DNA from: Ignavibacteria bacterium
GTDB taxonomy: Bacteria > Bacteroidota > Ignavibacteria > Kapaibacteriales > UBA4661
Direction of reading: 5' to 3'
DNA length: 64,000 nucleotides
NCBI GenBank assembly: GCA_013298775.1
Contig: JAAFIV010000004.1
Span: forward strand, 160,466-224,465
The first letter of the stretch is position 1, and the number at the start of each line of letters is the position of its first letter. Position numbers and translations under genes: made by a program. This document shows positions 54,001 through 60,630 of this stretch, piece after piece. Under the pieces are notes generated by a model. The model ran no database searches and was not told the origin of the DNA. It was given only the letters and a program-made list of their open reading frames with translations.

Positions 54001-56289
54001 GCGACGGGTGCAACAGGCGAGGTGCGCGTAACAGCACTCGGTGGCTCTGGCTCGCGTCCAGGATTTACCTTCGTTCTTGCGCCAAAAATCACGAGCTTTA
54101 CGCCAGCAAGCACCGGCAGACGCGGCACGGTGACTATCACAGGAACGAATTTTACAGGTGCTTCGGAAGTGCGTTTTGGTGGAATTTCGGCAATTAGCCA
54201 CGAAGTTATTTCCGATACGCGCATCACGGCGATTGTTGCCGAAGGAGCAAGGAATGGTGCGGTTTCTGTTCGTACTCCGGGCGGAATTGATTCGCTCCAA
54301 GGCTTTGTCTTCATTGATGCGCCTGTGATTGACGGTTTTACGCCGCTTTCCGCCGCGCCGACGAACATTGTTACGATTACAGGAATACACTTTACAACCA
54401 CCGCGCAAGTGAGCTTTGGCGGCGTTCTCTCGCCAAATGTTACCGTTGTTTCGCCGACAATTATTCGCGCAAGCGTTCCGCAAGGCACGACGGGCGGCAC
54501 AATTACTGTGCTGACGCAGGGCGGCTCGGCAAGTAGAAATGGCTTTAGCCTGCTCTCGCCACCGCGTATCAGCTCGTTCTCACCGACGCGGGCAAGCTCT
54601 GGTACGGTGATTACGATTAACGGAGCAAATTTTGCAGGATTGAGCGAAGTGCGTTTTGGTGGCGTACCAGCGTCGTCATGGACATTTGTCTCCCCAACGC
54701 AAGTAACGGCGGTTGTTGGGACGGGTGCAAACGGCAGCGTGAGTGTAACGGCATCGAGTGGAACGATTGAATTAGCGGGCTTTAGTTTTATTGCGCCGCC
54801 CGCAATCTCAGGTTTTTCGCCACGCGGAGCAGGTGCGGGTTTAGCAGTGACGATTATTGGTACAAATTTTACCCAAGCAAGTGCGGTTACGTTTGGCGGC
54901 ATGCCCGCAGCGCGGTTTACGCTCGTTTCGCCAACGCAAATCACAGCAATCGTCAGCTCCGGCGCGACGGGTGCCGTAGCGGTAACGGCTGAAGGAGGTA
55001 CGGGTACTCGCGCAGGATTTACCTTCATTCCGCAGCCAAGCAATATCTCCTTTACGCCGAGCGTTGGTGCAGTTGGTACGGTCGTTGTTATCACCGGACG
55101 AGCATTTACGGGCGCGAGCAGCGTGATTCTTGGCAATGTAAGCGTTCCCTTTACGGTGAATAGCGATACGCAAATTACCGTTACCATTCCGCTTTCGGGT
55201 GCGGCAAGCGGCACCATTACTATCGCGAGCGGTGGCGGCGTTGGTATTTCGCAGCAAACATTCCGCTACGTTCCGCCGCCAAGCATTGCCAAAGCGGTAT
55301 TTGAGCAAAGCCGTCAAGGCTTGATTTTGCGTATTTCTGGGGCGAATTTCACCAGCACGCAAAACGTAAATATCGGTCGGGCAAATGTTTCCTTTACGGT
55401 CGTGAATCCTACACAACTGACGGCATCTATTCCGGCGGGCGTTACGCCGAATGATGTGGTAACGGTGATTACGCAAGGCGGCATGGCGCGGACAGAAGGA
55501 ATGCCTGTATTGCCCGCCATTACGAGTGTTTCACCCGCTCGCGGCAGACCCGGAACGCGCATCACGATTACGGGACGGAATCTTGCAGGAACAACGCAAG
55601 CCAGCATCGGCGGCGTAAGCCTTGTACCGCAAATGGTCAGCGCGACGCAAGTAACGCTCACCGTGCCGCCCGAAGGCGTTTCTGGTGTCATTGGCTTAAC
55701 AACGCCATTTGGCGTGGTCAGCAGCACGACATCGTTTACGCTTATCACCGCAGCACCGCTTATTACCTCGTTCACGCCAACACGCGGCGACGTGGGAACG
55801 GTCGTTCAAGTCTTTGGCGAAAATTTCGGGACGGTTACATCGGTGTTTATTGGCGGTGTCGCAATTCCGTTCCGCTTAATCAGCGTCAATGAAATGACAC
55901 TGTTCATGCCGCGCACAGGCACCTTGCCAAGCGGAACGATTGTCATTTCTTCACCCACAGGCATTGCGTCTTCGCAAGACCGCTTCGTCTTTACGCCCGG
56001 CGGCGTGGACACAACACCACCCACAACACCGCAAGGAATGGTGCGCACGTATCCGAATCCAGCGGCGGAAAATCTGACGATTGCCTATAATCTCGCAACA
56101 CCGCAAGTCGTAACACTACGAATTATGGACATGCGTGGCGATGTACTACGCATCTTTGCAGCAAGCCCGAAAGATGCCGGAGAACAAACAGAAATACTGG
56201 ATGTGCGGGATTATCCGCCAGGAACATATTTGGTTTCGCTCGAAACACCGATTCAGCGAGTACGTACCTTGTTTACAGTGGTGCGGTAA
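45058..56289 (+). CDS. Giant secreted NHL / IPT-TIG repeat protein with T9SS sorting domain
   Basis: This 3743-residue exported protein is probably a cell-surface fibre or adhesin. A signal peptide lies within the first ~60 residues (LRSLLAVLWCVCMGSFFFLP ... HAFAQ). Residues about 62-385 contain six NHL repeats (FNQPNGIAIDGSGNFYVADK, NHRIRKIS, VTTLAGSG), enough for one six-bladed propeller. About 41 IPT/TIG Ig-like repeats of ~82-86 residues follow, each opening with PTITSFTPTSG-like text and containing TGATAVSFGGVPA and VTTPGGTA motifs. Near the end the repeats become divergent (SIAKAVFEQS). The last ~85 residues are a T9SS type A domain: RTYPNPAAENLTIAYNLAT, TLRIMDMRGDV, PPGTYLVSLET. The coding sequence is highly repetitive, so assembly collapse is a concern. 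It is monocistronic. Confidence 0.93.
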   Translation: MMSLASFSRLRNLKTTVETTTSSLRSAALLRSLLAVLWCVCMGSFFFLPHKHSHAFAQAVTTFAGSGAAGLTNNTGVLAQFNQPNGIAIDGSGNFYVADKLNHCIRRITPLGVVTTFAGTGVAGWADGPAASAQFTQPTGVAVDGSGNVYVADFGNHRIRKISAGVVSTLAGSGVNGFNDATGTLAQFQFPTGVAVDGAGNVYVADYINNRIRRITPLGVVTTLAGSAASGTADGTGASAQFNLPVAVAVNGAGTIVYVADQSNHRIRAVTTALGATTTLAGNTSGYADGTGTAALFNSPTGISVNGAGNILVAENGSNRIRVITPGGIVTTLAGSGAAGFMDAIGILAQFSAPSGVVMDGSGNAYIADLSNHRIRAIAPAPVPTITSFTPMSGGATTLVTINGTNLTGASAVTFGGVPATSFTVVNANQITATIGAGGATGNIAVTTAGGTALSAMMFTFISPPTITSFTPTSQGGSMVVTIMGTNFTGATAVSFGGVPAAGYTVVSATQINATVAVGGATGNVVVTTPGGTATQTGFTFIPAPIITSFAPTSAAAGASVVITGMNLSAATLVSFGGVPATITLNSATSITATVGAGASGNVLVTNLGGTATQGGFTFLAPPTVTGFTPMSRGPGMSVTITGTNFVAPASVSFGGVAATSVVVVSPTQITCNVGVGGASGFVQVTTPNGVGSSTPTMFTFVPAPSITSFTPTTGPVGTVITINGNDLGSALNVTVGGTPAMINTNSATVITATVGAGTTGPVAVTTLGGTATSSPTNFTFAAPTITSFTPTMAAAGAVVTITGNNFTGATQVRIGGVLCPIYTVVSNTQIDVTVPAGAITGPVRVVTPGGLVNFGTFTFLAPPPTITSFSPNVGGNTTVVTIMGTNFQNITGVSFGGTPAMSYTPISAMQINATVGAGATGVVTVNTLSGTANSVANFTWHPQPTVTMFTPTSGIAGTVVTITGTNFTPATQVRFGGTNAASFTVDTPTQITATLALGSTGPVQVISPGGTGTGGVFTFMAPVPTITSFTPTSGGFGRVVVITGTNFFGATAVRFGGTNALHYTVNSATQITATVAGGASGLVEVVTPGGTASQGGFTWQPVPAITSYSPNPAGATTVVTINGSNFIGTTTVTFGGINATAFTIVSPTVITAVVPSGAVSPLQVLTPGGMAQAAMAFTFAPLPTITSFAPMTGGAGTIITINGTNFAPGSTVSFGGVPAASVNVMSSTVIQAVVGAGASGNVTVSNVGGTVNAPGFSFVPVPIITSFSPTAGIAGTMVTIIGNFFTGVSQVRFGGVVASGFTFISPTQINATVGAGASGNVEVVTPGGTGVLGGFVHSASAPSILGFAPTSVGNGGTVVITGNNFLGATQVQFGGINAASYVVDNNTQITAVVGAGASGSVTVTTPGGTASQAGFTFIPPPTITSFAPMSGGLGNVITITGTGFTPTTQVQIGGVSVPFTVVSATQITATVGIGVGANITVIGPGGTATQGGFTYVYFPPTISGFTPLSQGGGNIVTINGTNFVGVTGVSFGGMPAMGFTIISPTQVNATVGALGASGNVQLTTPGGIATLGGFTYIPAPVISSFTPTSRGMGQTVTIFGNNFTGATGVSFGGVPSASFVVGSSTMITATVGAGATGNVEVTSAFGTGTSPGFTYLLPPNPTGIAPTSAPAGTMVVITGTNFTGTTAVSFGGVPAASFVIVSATQINAVVAAGGASGNVTVTGPGGSGNFAGFMFIAPPTISGFTPTSAGTGAAVLITGTFFTGATAVSFGGIPATFLVLGPNLISATVPVGGASGSIQVTTPGGSASSPGFTYLSGPTITGIAPASAGPTMTVVITGSGFTGVWAVTFGGVPATSITVVSATQINAVVAGGASGNVSVTGPGGTSNFAGFTWVPTPVITSFTPPNAAPGTMVTLTGMNFTGATQVRFGGTAAASFTVNTPTQITATVAAGSTTGAVSVTTAGGIGTLAGFVYLAPPPTITSFTPGTAGVGMTVTINGTFLSGATAVSFGGTPALSFSVMSDNQIVATVGVGTSGAVQVVTPGGTANSTGFIFAGTPTITSFTPTTAASGATITINGTNFPTLNAVSFGGFPAASYTLVSATQITAVLSQNTTSGSVMVTTSGGTATMTGFTFLPAPTISSFAPVSAGPGINVLITGTNFAGVGGVFFGSVPAASFVIISLTQILATVPASGETGVIQVNTTGGVASRIGFTFIPAPIVSAFTPTSAGTGTPVTVTGANFTNVVAVRFGGVLATSFTVNNPSQLTAVVAGGASGAVSVQTLGGTSATAGFTFVNNPTITSITPTSGEPGATITLTGTNFTGATAVSFGGRPAASFTVVSATQITAVVPVNAGDPITVSTPGGVGSLSGFVYLPAPRITSFSPTSTGVGQTITILGANFAGVTAVSIGGIPAERFTVISPSQIVAFVSAEGASGNVSVTSPDGTATLAGFTFQFPMPTIADFTPKSSGPGAVITISGTGFLSVSSASFGGVDAQRFTANSSREITAIVANGASGAVSVRTPGGTATLPGFTFIPIPVITSIAPQSAIVGTTVTITGQNFSNVTAVSFGGVPAMFTIVSPTEISVVVSGNGAVALTNPGGTTVSSAFTTLPPPTVSGFNPTVSGSNATITISGFNFTGASRVSFGGVTAASFRVVSPNQIQAVVATGATGSISITTTAGTASVAGYTFVPAPTITDVSPRESGAGLRVMISGTNLSTVQNVWFGGVTAASVSALSQTSIEAILGNGATGRVTVATLGGVASSTGIVFVPTPSIASISPQTGEVGTTVRIIGRNFTGARVVRFGGLAAGSFTVVSDSVITAVVGANSSNGTVSVVSAGGVGVSAQTFSFVAPPPTIQNFNPTTAGSGTRVFVSGTNFIGVSDVRFGGVSATRFTVISSTELEAYVATGSTGTVQVITQTGRVELGGFAFVPPAQILVFTPSRAGAGQTVVIEGENFINVSAVSFGGVLAESFSVLANRITATVATGATGEVRVTALGGSGSRPGFTFVLAPKITSFTPASTGRRGTVTITGTNFTGASEVRFGGISAISHEVISDTRITAIVAEGARNGAVSVRTPGGIDSLQGFVFIDAPVIDGFTPLSAAPTNIVTITGIHFTTTAQVSFGGVLSPNVTVVSPTIIRASVPQGTTGGTITVLTQGGSASRNGFSLLSPPRISSFSPTRASSGTVITINGANFAGLSEVRFGGVPASSWTFVSPTQVTAVVGTGANGSVSVTASSGTIELAGFSFIAPPAISGFSPRGAGAGLAVTIIGTNFTQASAVTFGGMPAARFTLVSPTQITAIVSSGATGAVAVTAEGGTGTRAGFTFIPQPSNISFTPSVGAVGTVVVITGRAFTGASSVILGNVSVPFTVNSDTQITVTIPLSGAASGTITIASGGGVGISQQTFRYVPPPSIAKAVFEQSRQGLILRISGANFTSTQNVNIGRANVSFTVVNPTQLTASIPAGVTPNDVVTVITQGGMARTEGMPVLPAITSVSPARGRPGTRITITGRNLAGTTQASIGGVSLVPQMVSATQVTLTVPPEGVSGVIGLTTPFGVVSSTTSFTLITAAPLITSFTPTRGDVGTVVQVFGENFGTVTSVFIGGVAIPFRLISVNEMTLFMPRTGTLPSGTIVISSPTGIASSQDRFVFTPGGVDTTPPTTPQGMVRTYPNPAAENLTIAYNLATPQVVTLRIMDMRGDVLRIFAASPKDAGEQTEILDVRDYPPGTYLVSLETPIQRVRTLFTVVR

Positions 56290-56296
56290 AATTACT

Positions 56297-56490
56297 TTTC
56301 TTCGTGAGGGTCTCGCTTCTTGACGCAAAGCCGTCAGCGAGGCTCTCACTACGGAAATATTTGTGGAAAGCTGCTTGTAGAGAGCTGCTTGTAGAAAGTT
56401 GCTTGTGGAAAGCTGCTTGTAGAGAGCTGCTTGTGGAAAGTTGCTTGTAGAAAGTGAGACCCTCAATAAGAATTGAGAGCCTCACAAGAT
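56297..56490. repeat. GTGAG-family repeats flanking a 14 bp tandem array
   Basis: GTGAGGGTCTCGC, GCGAGGCTCTCACT, AGTGAGACCCTCA and GAGAGCCTCAC flank a tandem array at 56369-56452. It is the same family as 1239-1415 and 3434-3545. It fills the spacer between the giant gene and the TonB receptor gene. Confidence 0.75.
56369..56452 (+). repeat. Six-unit 14 bp tandem array
   Basis: Units are AG(C/T)TGCTTGT(A/G)GA(A/G), for example AGCTGCTTGTAGAG and AGTTGCTTGTGGAA, repeated six times without spacers. It lies about 100-180 bp upstream of the TonB receptor start. There are no CRISPR-like unique spacers. Confidence 0.9.
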
Positions 56491-56546
56491 AGGAGAGGCG
56501 AAAGTGCATTCAGCAGTGCCTTCAAAGGCGCATATAATCAAGAACC

Positions 56547-58682
56547 ATGAAGAGGGAATGTATGATAGTTGTACCACCGTGCAGAGCTTTTGCTCGTGCG
56601 CTATTTTGCGTGATATTGCTTGCAATCCTAGCAATGATGCCGCATACAGCAACGGCACAGGATTTTTCCAAAATGGACATCACCGCACTGGACTCCATTG
56701 ATTTTGATAAGCTCTTGGACATAGATTTGATGCAGGTTGCATCGAAAAAGCCCTTGGCAAAAAAGGATGTGCCAGGCGTTGTAACCTTGATTAAGCGCGA
56801 GGAAATTGTAAACTCCGGCGCACGCGACCTCATAGATGTGCTGCGCCTCGTGCCGGGCGTAGAGTTTGGCGGCGACGTGCAAGGAATTATCGGCTTTGGA
56901 GCGCGGGGGAATTGGGCGAATGAAGGGAAATCGCTCGTGATGATTGACGGCGTGCAAATCAACGAATTCCTCTTTGCCACTGTGCCAATTGCCAACCGCA
57001 TTCCTCTTGATAACATCGAACGGATTGAGATAATACGCGGTCCTGGCTCGTCGTTCTATGGCGGCTTTGCGGAACTTACCGTTATCAATATCATCACGCG
57101 CTTGCCGCAGGACATCAACGGTGTAGCGGTGTCGGGGAATGTTGGGCAGATGTCGTCTGCGTTGGGGCGATATGGCGGCAATATCAGTATTGGCAAGAGC
57201 TTCGGGAATGTGGCTATTGGCGCGTCCGCATATATTGGGCAAGCAAATACCAGCGACCGCATGTACACTGGGCTAGACGGCGTGAGCTTTCCAATGGCTG
57301 GGGCGCAAGTAACCATGCCATTGCACATCAACGGTTCGCTCAAATACGGCGATTTCCAAGCACGCGTCCTGTACGACCGCTACAATACGACCATGCGCAA
57401 TGGTATCGGAAAAACACTGCCGCAAACCTTCAGTACAAATTTCACCTCGCTCATTGCTGATGCCCGCTACGATTGGAAAATTTCCGAGCGAGTGACGCTT
57501 ACGCCACGCATCAACTACACGCGGCAGCAGCCCTGGAATCTTGCGGATTCGGTTGCCCTCAATCCCGCATCAGACTTTAACTTTCTTGTGATTGATAAAT
57601 CGGTAGAACGCCTCACGGGAAGTCTGCAAATATCGGTAGATGTTTCCAAAGCCCTCTTTTTCACGCTCGGCACCGAATATTATGTTGATAACGGTATTGC
57701 GTCCTCACGCGACCCGCTTTCGTCCTTGTGGAGCGATAGCAATGGCGTACAAAGCCGCACCGTGCAGTACAATAACGTGGGCGTATTTCTCCAAGCTCTG
57801 CTCACCACCGATATTGTAAACGTGAATGCTGGTTTGCGTATGGACCGCCACAGCGCAGTACCACTCGCGTTTGTGCCATGGCTCGGCATTACCAAAACGA
57901 TTGGCAATTTTAATTTCAAAGCACTGTTTGGACAGAATTTCCGCGCTCCGTCCATTGAAAATATCCGCCTCTTTCCTGCTATCAAACCAGAGCTGACGAC
58001 GGCTCTGGAAGTGGAATTAGGCTATCAGTTGCAATACAACATGTTTATTTCGGCGAACATTTTCGATATTTCTATTCGCGATGCGATTGTCTTTGGCGGC
58101 GGCGGCTACGCAAACTTCGCCCGTACAGGCACACGTGGCGTGGAAGTAGAATATTTCTTCAAAGATACGTGGGGAAATGTTAATTTAGGATATTCGTTCT
58201 ACACAGCGAACTACGACGGACTGCCCGATAGTGTTCGTGCGCTCAATCCGTATCGCGTGTGGAGTTTCCGCACCAGCCGTGAGGGACGGCAAGAATCCTT
58301 GTTCACCAACGACAACGTTTTGCTTGGCTTCGCGCCACATAAAATTTGCCTGAATTCTTCGTTTAATCTTTCTTCCATCTTGGAAGGTCTTACTATCAAT
58401 CCTTCGTTTATTTTCCTTTCCAGCCGTTACACGGTTTCGGAATTGAAGGTTCTTGAAGGAGTGCAAACCGTCCAAGAAACCAAGCCTCATGCGCTTTTGA
58501 ATGTGTTTATCCATCTCAAAAATGCGTTCCAGATTGCGGGTTTGGACATAGGCGCGGGCGTGTACGACGCGCTTGGCTCAAACTATGATTTTATTCAACC
58601 GTATAATGCTGGAAACGCCGTACTCGCTGGTCCTTCGCGGGAAATTGTTGTGCGGGCGGCGTATCGTTTGCAGGTGAAATAG
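56547..58682 (+). CDS. TonB-dependent outer-membrane receptor (second, YfiR-linked)
   Basis: This 711-residue receptor has a signal peptide near residues 15-37 (ALFCVILLAILAMMPHTATAQ). A short helical stretch (LDSIDFDKLLDIDLMQVASK) precedes the plug: KDVPGVVTLIKREEIVNSGA, VMIDGVQINEF, IERIEIIRGPGSSFYGGFAE, NIITR. The barrel ends in REIVVRAAYRLQVK. The N-terminal layout matches the receptor at 8453-10606. It lacks a Phe terminus. Downstream, after a palindromic repeat, is a YfiR-like gene. The ligand is unknown. An alternative start at the second Met (MIVV) is possible. Confidence 0.9.
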   Translation: MKRECMIVVPPCRAFARALFCVILLAILAMMPHTATAQDFSKMDITALDSIDFDKLLDIDLMQVASKKPLAKKDVPGVVTLIKREEIVNSGARDLIDVLRLVPGVEFGGDVQGIIGFGARGNWANEGKSLVMIDGVQINEFLFATVPIANRIPLDNIERIEIIRGPGSSFYGGFAELTVINIITRLPQDINGVAVSGNVGQMSSALGRYGGNISIGKSFGNVAIGASAYIGQANTSDRMYTGLDGVSFPMAGAQVTMPLHINGSLKYGDFQARVLYDRYNTTMRNGIGKTLPQTFSTNFTSLIADARYDWKISERVTLTPRINYTRQQPWNLADSVALNPASDFNFLVIDKSVERLTGSLQISVDVSKALFFTLGTEYYVDNGIASSRDPLSSLWSDSNGVQSRTVQYNNVGVFLQALLTTDIVNVNAGLRMDRHSAVPLAFVPWLGITKTIGNFNFKALFGQNFRAPSIENIRLFPAIKPELTTALEVELGYQLQYNMFISANIFDISIRDAIVFGGGGYANFARTGTRGVEVEYFFKDTWGNVNLGYSFYTANYDGLPDSVRALNPYRVWSFRTSREGRQESLFTNDNVLLGFAPHKICLNSSFNLSSILEGLTINPSFIFLSSRYTVSELKVLEGVQTVQETKPHALLNVFIHLKNAFQIAGLDIGAGVYDALGSNYDFIQPYNAGNAVLAGPSREIVVRAAYRLQVK

Positions 58683-58684
58683 CT

Positions 58685-58785
58685 CCCTCACCCAACCCTC
58701 TCCCAGAGGGAGAGGGCTTCAGAGCTTGTTCTCGGCACACCCTCGCCCTTTGGGAGAGGGGTCGCTCGCAAGAGCGGGGTGAGGG
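58685..58785. repeat. CCCTCACCC/GGGTGAGGG palindromic element
   Basis: The 101 bp copy sits two bases after the TonB receptor stop, between it and the YfiR-like gene. It is bounded by CCCTCACCCAACCCTCTCCC and GCGGGGTGAGGG. As RNA it would form a strong hairpin between the two cistrons. Confidence 0.9.
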
Positions 58786-58838
58786 CAATTCTCAAAAAAA
58801 CTCGACCTATAATCATCCCCTCATATTCTTTCAAAACT

Positions 58839-59390
58839 ATGATGAACATTCTTTCCACGCTACGCTCTCGCGTTGCAATACCCTTTCTGATGCTCCTCTC
58901 AGGCGCACTGATGCTGGGTCCGGCGACCCCGACCGTTAGCTACGCACAGGACATTCCTGTTCCTGTGCAGCTTCATGTGGTCTTGCTGAAAAAAGTGTTT
59001 TCGCTCAGTAAAACGCTGCAAGGCAAGCAAATCAAAGTGGTGATTGTTTTCTCCGATGCTTCTTCAATTGTGAAAGATGAAGCATTAAACGGATTTATTG
59101 CCATTGGCATCCAAGCATCAGCGTGCAAAATGGCACAGCTCGCTCGCGAAGCCGATGATGCCGATGTGGTCTATATTGCGCCAGGCGTTTCGGGAGCGCA
59201 AAAATTCTGCGAAGACCATAGCATTTTGACGATTACTGGAATGCCTTCCTTAATTGAAACGGGAAAATCTACCGTCGCAATCGGCGTGGAATCTGGCAAA
59301 CCGAAAGTATTTATCAATCTTGCGCGGGCAAAGGCAGAAAAGCAGGAATTCTCGTCGGATTTATTCAAAGTGGCGAAAATTTTTCAGTAA
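58839..59390 (+). CDS. YfiR/DUF4154-like exported protein
   Basis: This 184-residue exported protein starts at 58839 (MMNILSTLRSRVAIPFLMLL). Upstream the frame runs into the palindromic element and is not protein-like. The signal peptide ends near TVSYAQD. The C-terminal half fits the YfiR pattern: ADVVYIAPGVS, SILTITGMPSLIETGKS, IGVESGKPKVFINLARAKAE and FSSDLFKVAKIF. The partner gene is the TonB receptor just upstream, mirroring the yfiR/TonB receptor pair at 8453-11181 but in reversed order. It ends 106 bp before the LRR gene. Confidence 0.72.
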   Translation: MMNILSTLRSRVAIPFLMLLSGALMLGPATPTVSYAQDIPVPVQLHVVLLKKVFSLSKTLQGKQIKVVIVFSDASSIVKDEALNGFIAIGIQASACKMAQLAREADDADVVYIAPGVSGAQKFCEDHSILTITGMPSLIETGKSTVAIGVESGKPKVFINLARAKAEKQEFSSDLFKVAKIFQ

Positions 59391-59496
59391 AGTTTTTAGC
59401 AAAGCTATTGTTTCAACACCGCATCAATGCTCCTACGGCATATTGCGGTCGCTCTTGATGAGAACACCAAATTTGAACCTTCTCTTTTTTATTTTT

Positions 59497-60618
59497 ATGA
59501 ACGTATTTCATATTTTCTCTCACCTTCGGAGCGTTTGTGCTGTATTGGCACTGCTCGTGTGTTTGCTCGCAACGCAGGTTTTGCCCGCACTTGCGCAAGG
59601 AGTGTTGCTGGACAGTGCATCATTGGCGGCTCAGAAGGAATATCTTTCGATGGATGAAGCATTGAAAGAACCTACAAAAGTTCTGCGGTTGAATCTCAAA
59701 AACAGCAAGCTGAGTAGCGTACCGCCCGAAATTGTGCAAATGAAAAATTTACAATCGCTGAACCTCTGGAGCAACCAACTGACGGCACTTCCATCGGAGA
59801 TTACCACCTTGACGAATCTCCAAGTGCTGGATGTAAGCGGCAATGCGCAGTTGAACCATGCCAGCGCACTTACGATTGCTTCTTCGCTCAAGAATTTGCA
59901 TTCCTTGAACCTTTGGAACAATGAATTAGCAACGCTTCCATCGGAAATTGGCAAACTCAGCACCGTGAAAACCTTGGACGTAAGCACGAATAAGCTGGCT
60001 GTCTTGCCCGCAGAAATTGGGAATTTGAAAGAATTGCGCAAGCTCGTTTTGAATACCAACAAACTCACAACCTTGCCCGCAGAAATTGGCAAACTCTCGG
60101 CATTGCAAATACTGATTGCGTGGAACAACCAAATTGCGACGCTTCCGGCGGATATTGGCAATCTTACAAGCGTACAGCAGCTTGATTTCAGTAATAATCA
60201 ACTGACTGCGCTACCTGCGCAAATTGGTAAACTCACAAATTTGAGCATTCTTACGCTCACGAGCAATAAACTCAACGCTTTGCCGCCAGAAATTGGTAAT
60301 CTTGGTAACTTACAAACGCTGTATTTAGGCGGTAATCAGCTTACGAGCTTGCCGCCAGAAATGACCAAGCTCTCAAAACTCACCATGCTCGCGCTTACGA
60401 ATAATCCGAACCTGAATTTAGGTGTTCTTTTACCAACGGTGGCAGCAATGAAAACGTTGAAAACACTGAATTTGGGCGGCAATAGACTGACAAGCCTTCC
60501 GGCAGACATAGAAAAATTAACGTTCTTAAAAAAGCTGGTTCTTAGCAGCAATAATTTTTCCATCGAAGAGCAGGAGAAAATCAAGAAACTGCTCCCAGAT
60601 TGCGAAGTACGCTTTTAA
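59497..60618 (+). CDS. Exported leucine-rich-repeat protein
   Basis: This is a 373-residue protein. The start at 59497 is chosen because MNVFHIFSHLRSVCAVLALL opens a clean signal peptide ending LPALAQ; the frame is open from 59254 but overlaps the preceding gene. A short region with YLSMDEALKEPTKVLRL leads into about eleven LRRs of the LPAEIGKL type (LNLWSNQLTALPSEITTLTN, LSALQILIAWNNQIATLPAD-like units). The tail is FSIEEQEKIKKLLPDCEVRF. It is about half the size of an LRR-kinase and has no enzymatic domain. A paralogue with a TPR front end is at 35569-36867, sharing the EALKNP/EALKEP lead-in. Only 12 bp separate it from the RtcB-type gene. Confidence 0.86.
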   Translation: MNVFHIFSHLRSVCAVLALLVCLLATQVLPALAQGVLLDSASLAAQKEYLSMDEALKEPTKVLRLNLKNSKLSSVPPEIVQMKNLQSLNLWSNQLTALPSEITTLTNLQVLDVSGNAQLNHASALTIASSLKNLHSLNLWNNELATLPSEIGKLSTVKTLDVSTNKLAVLPAEIGNLKELRKLVLNTNKLTTLPAEIGKLSALQILIAWNNQIATLPADIGNLTSVQQLDFSNNQLTALPAQIGKLTNLSILTLTSNKLNALPPEIGNLGNLQTLYLGGNQLTSLPPEMTKLSKLTMLALTNNPNLNLGVLLPTVAAMKTLKTLNLGGNRLTSLPADIEKLTFLKKLVLSSNNFSIEEQEKIKKLLPDCEVRF

Positions 60619-60630
60619 TTTTCTTTTCAA

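Noticed and set aside
51651..55217. Long open frames on the minus strand (for example 51651-52964 and 53619-55217) opposite the giant gene
   Set aside because: They mirror the repeat period of the plus-strand IPT/TIG gene and contain Pro/Val-rich text caused by its codon pattern; no signal, domain or start site is convincing.
56369..56452. Possible CRISPR array
   Set aside because: The 14 bp units follow each other without unique spacers and there are no cas genes.
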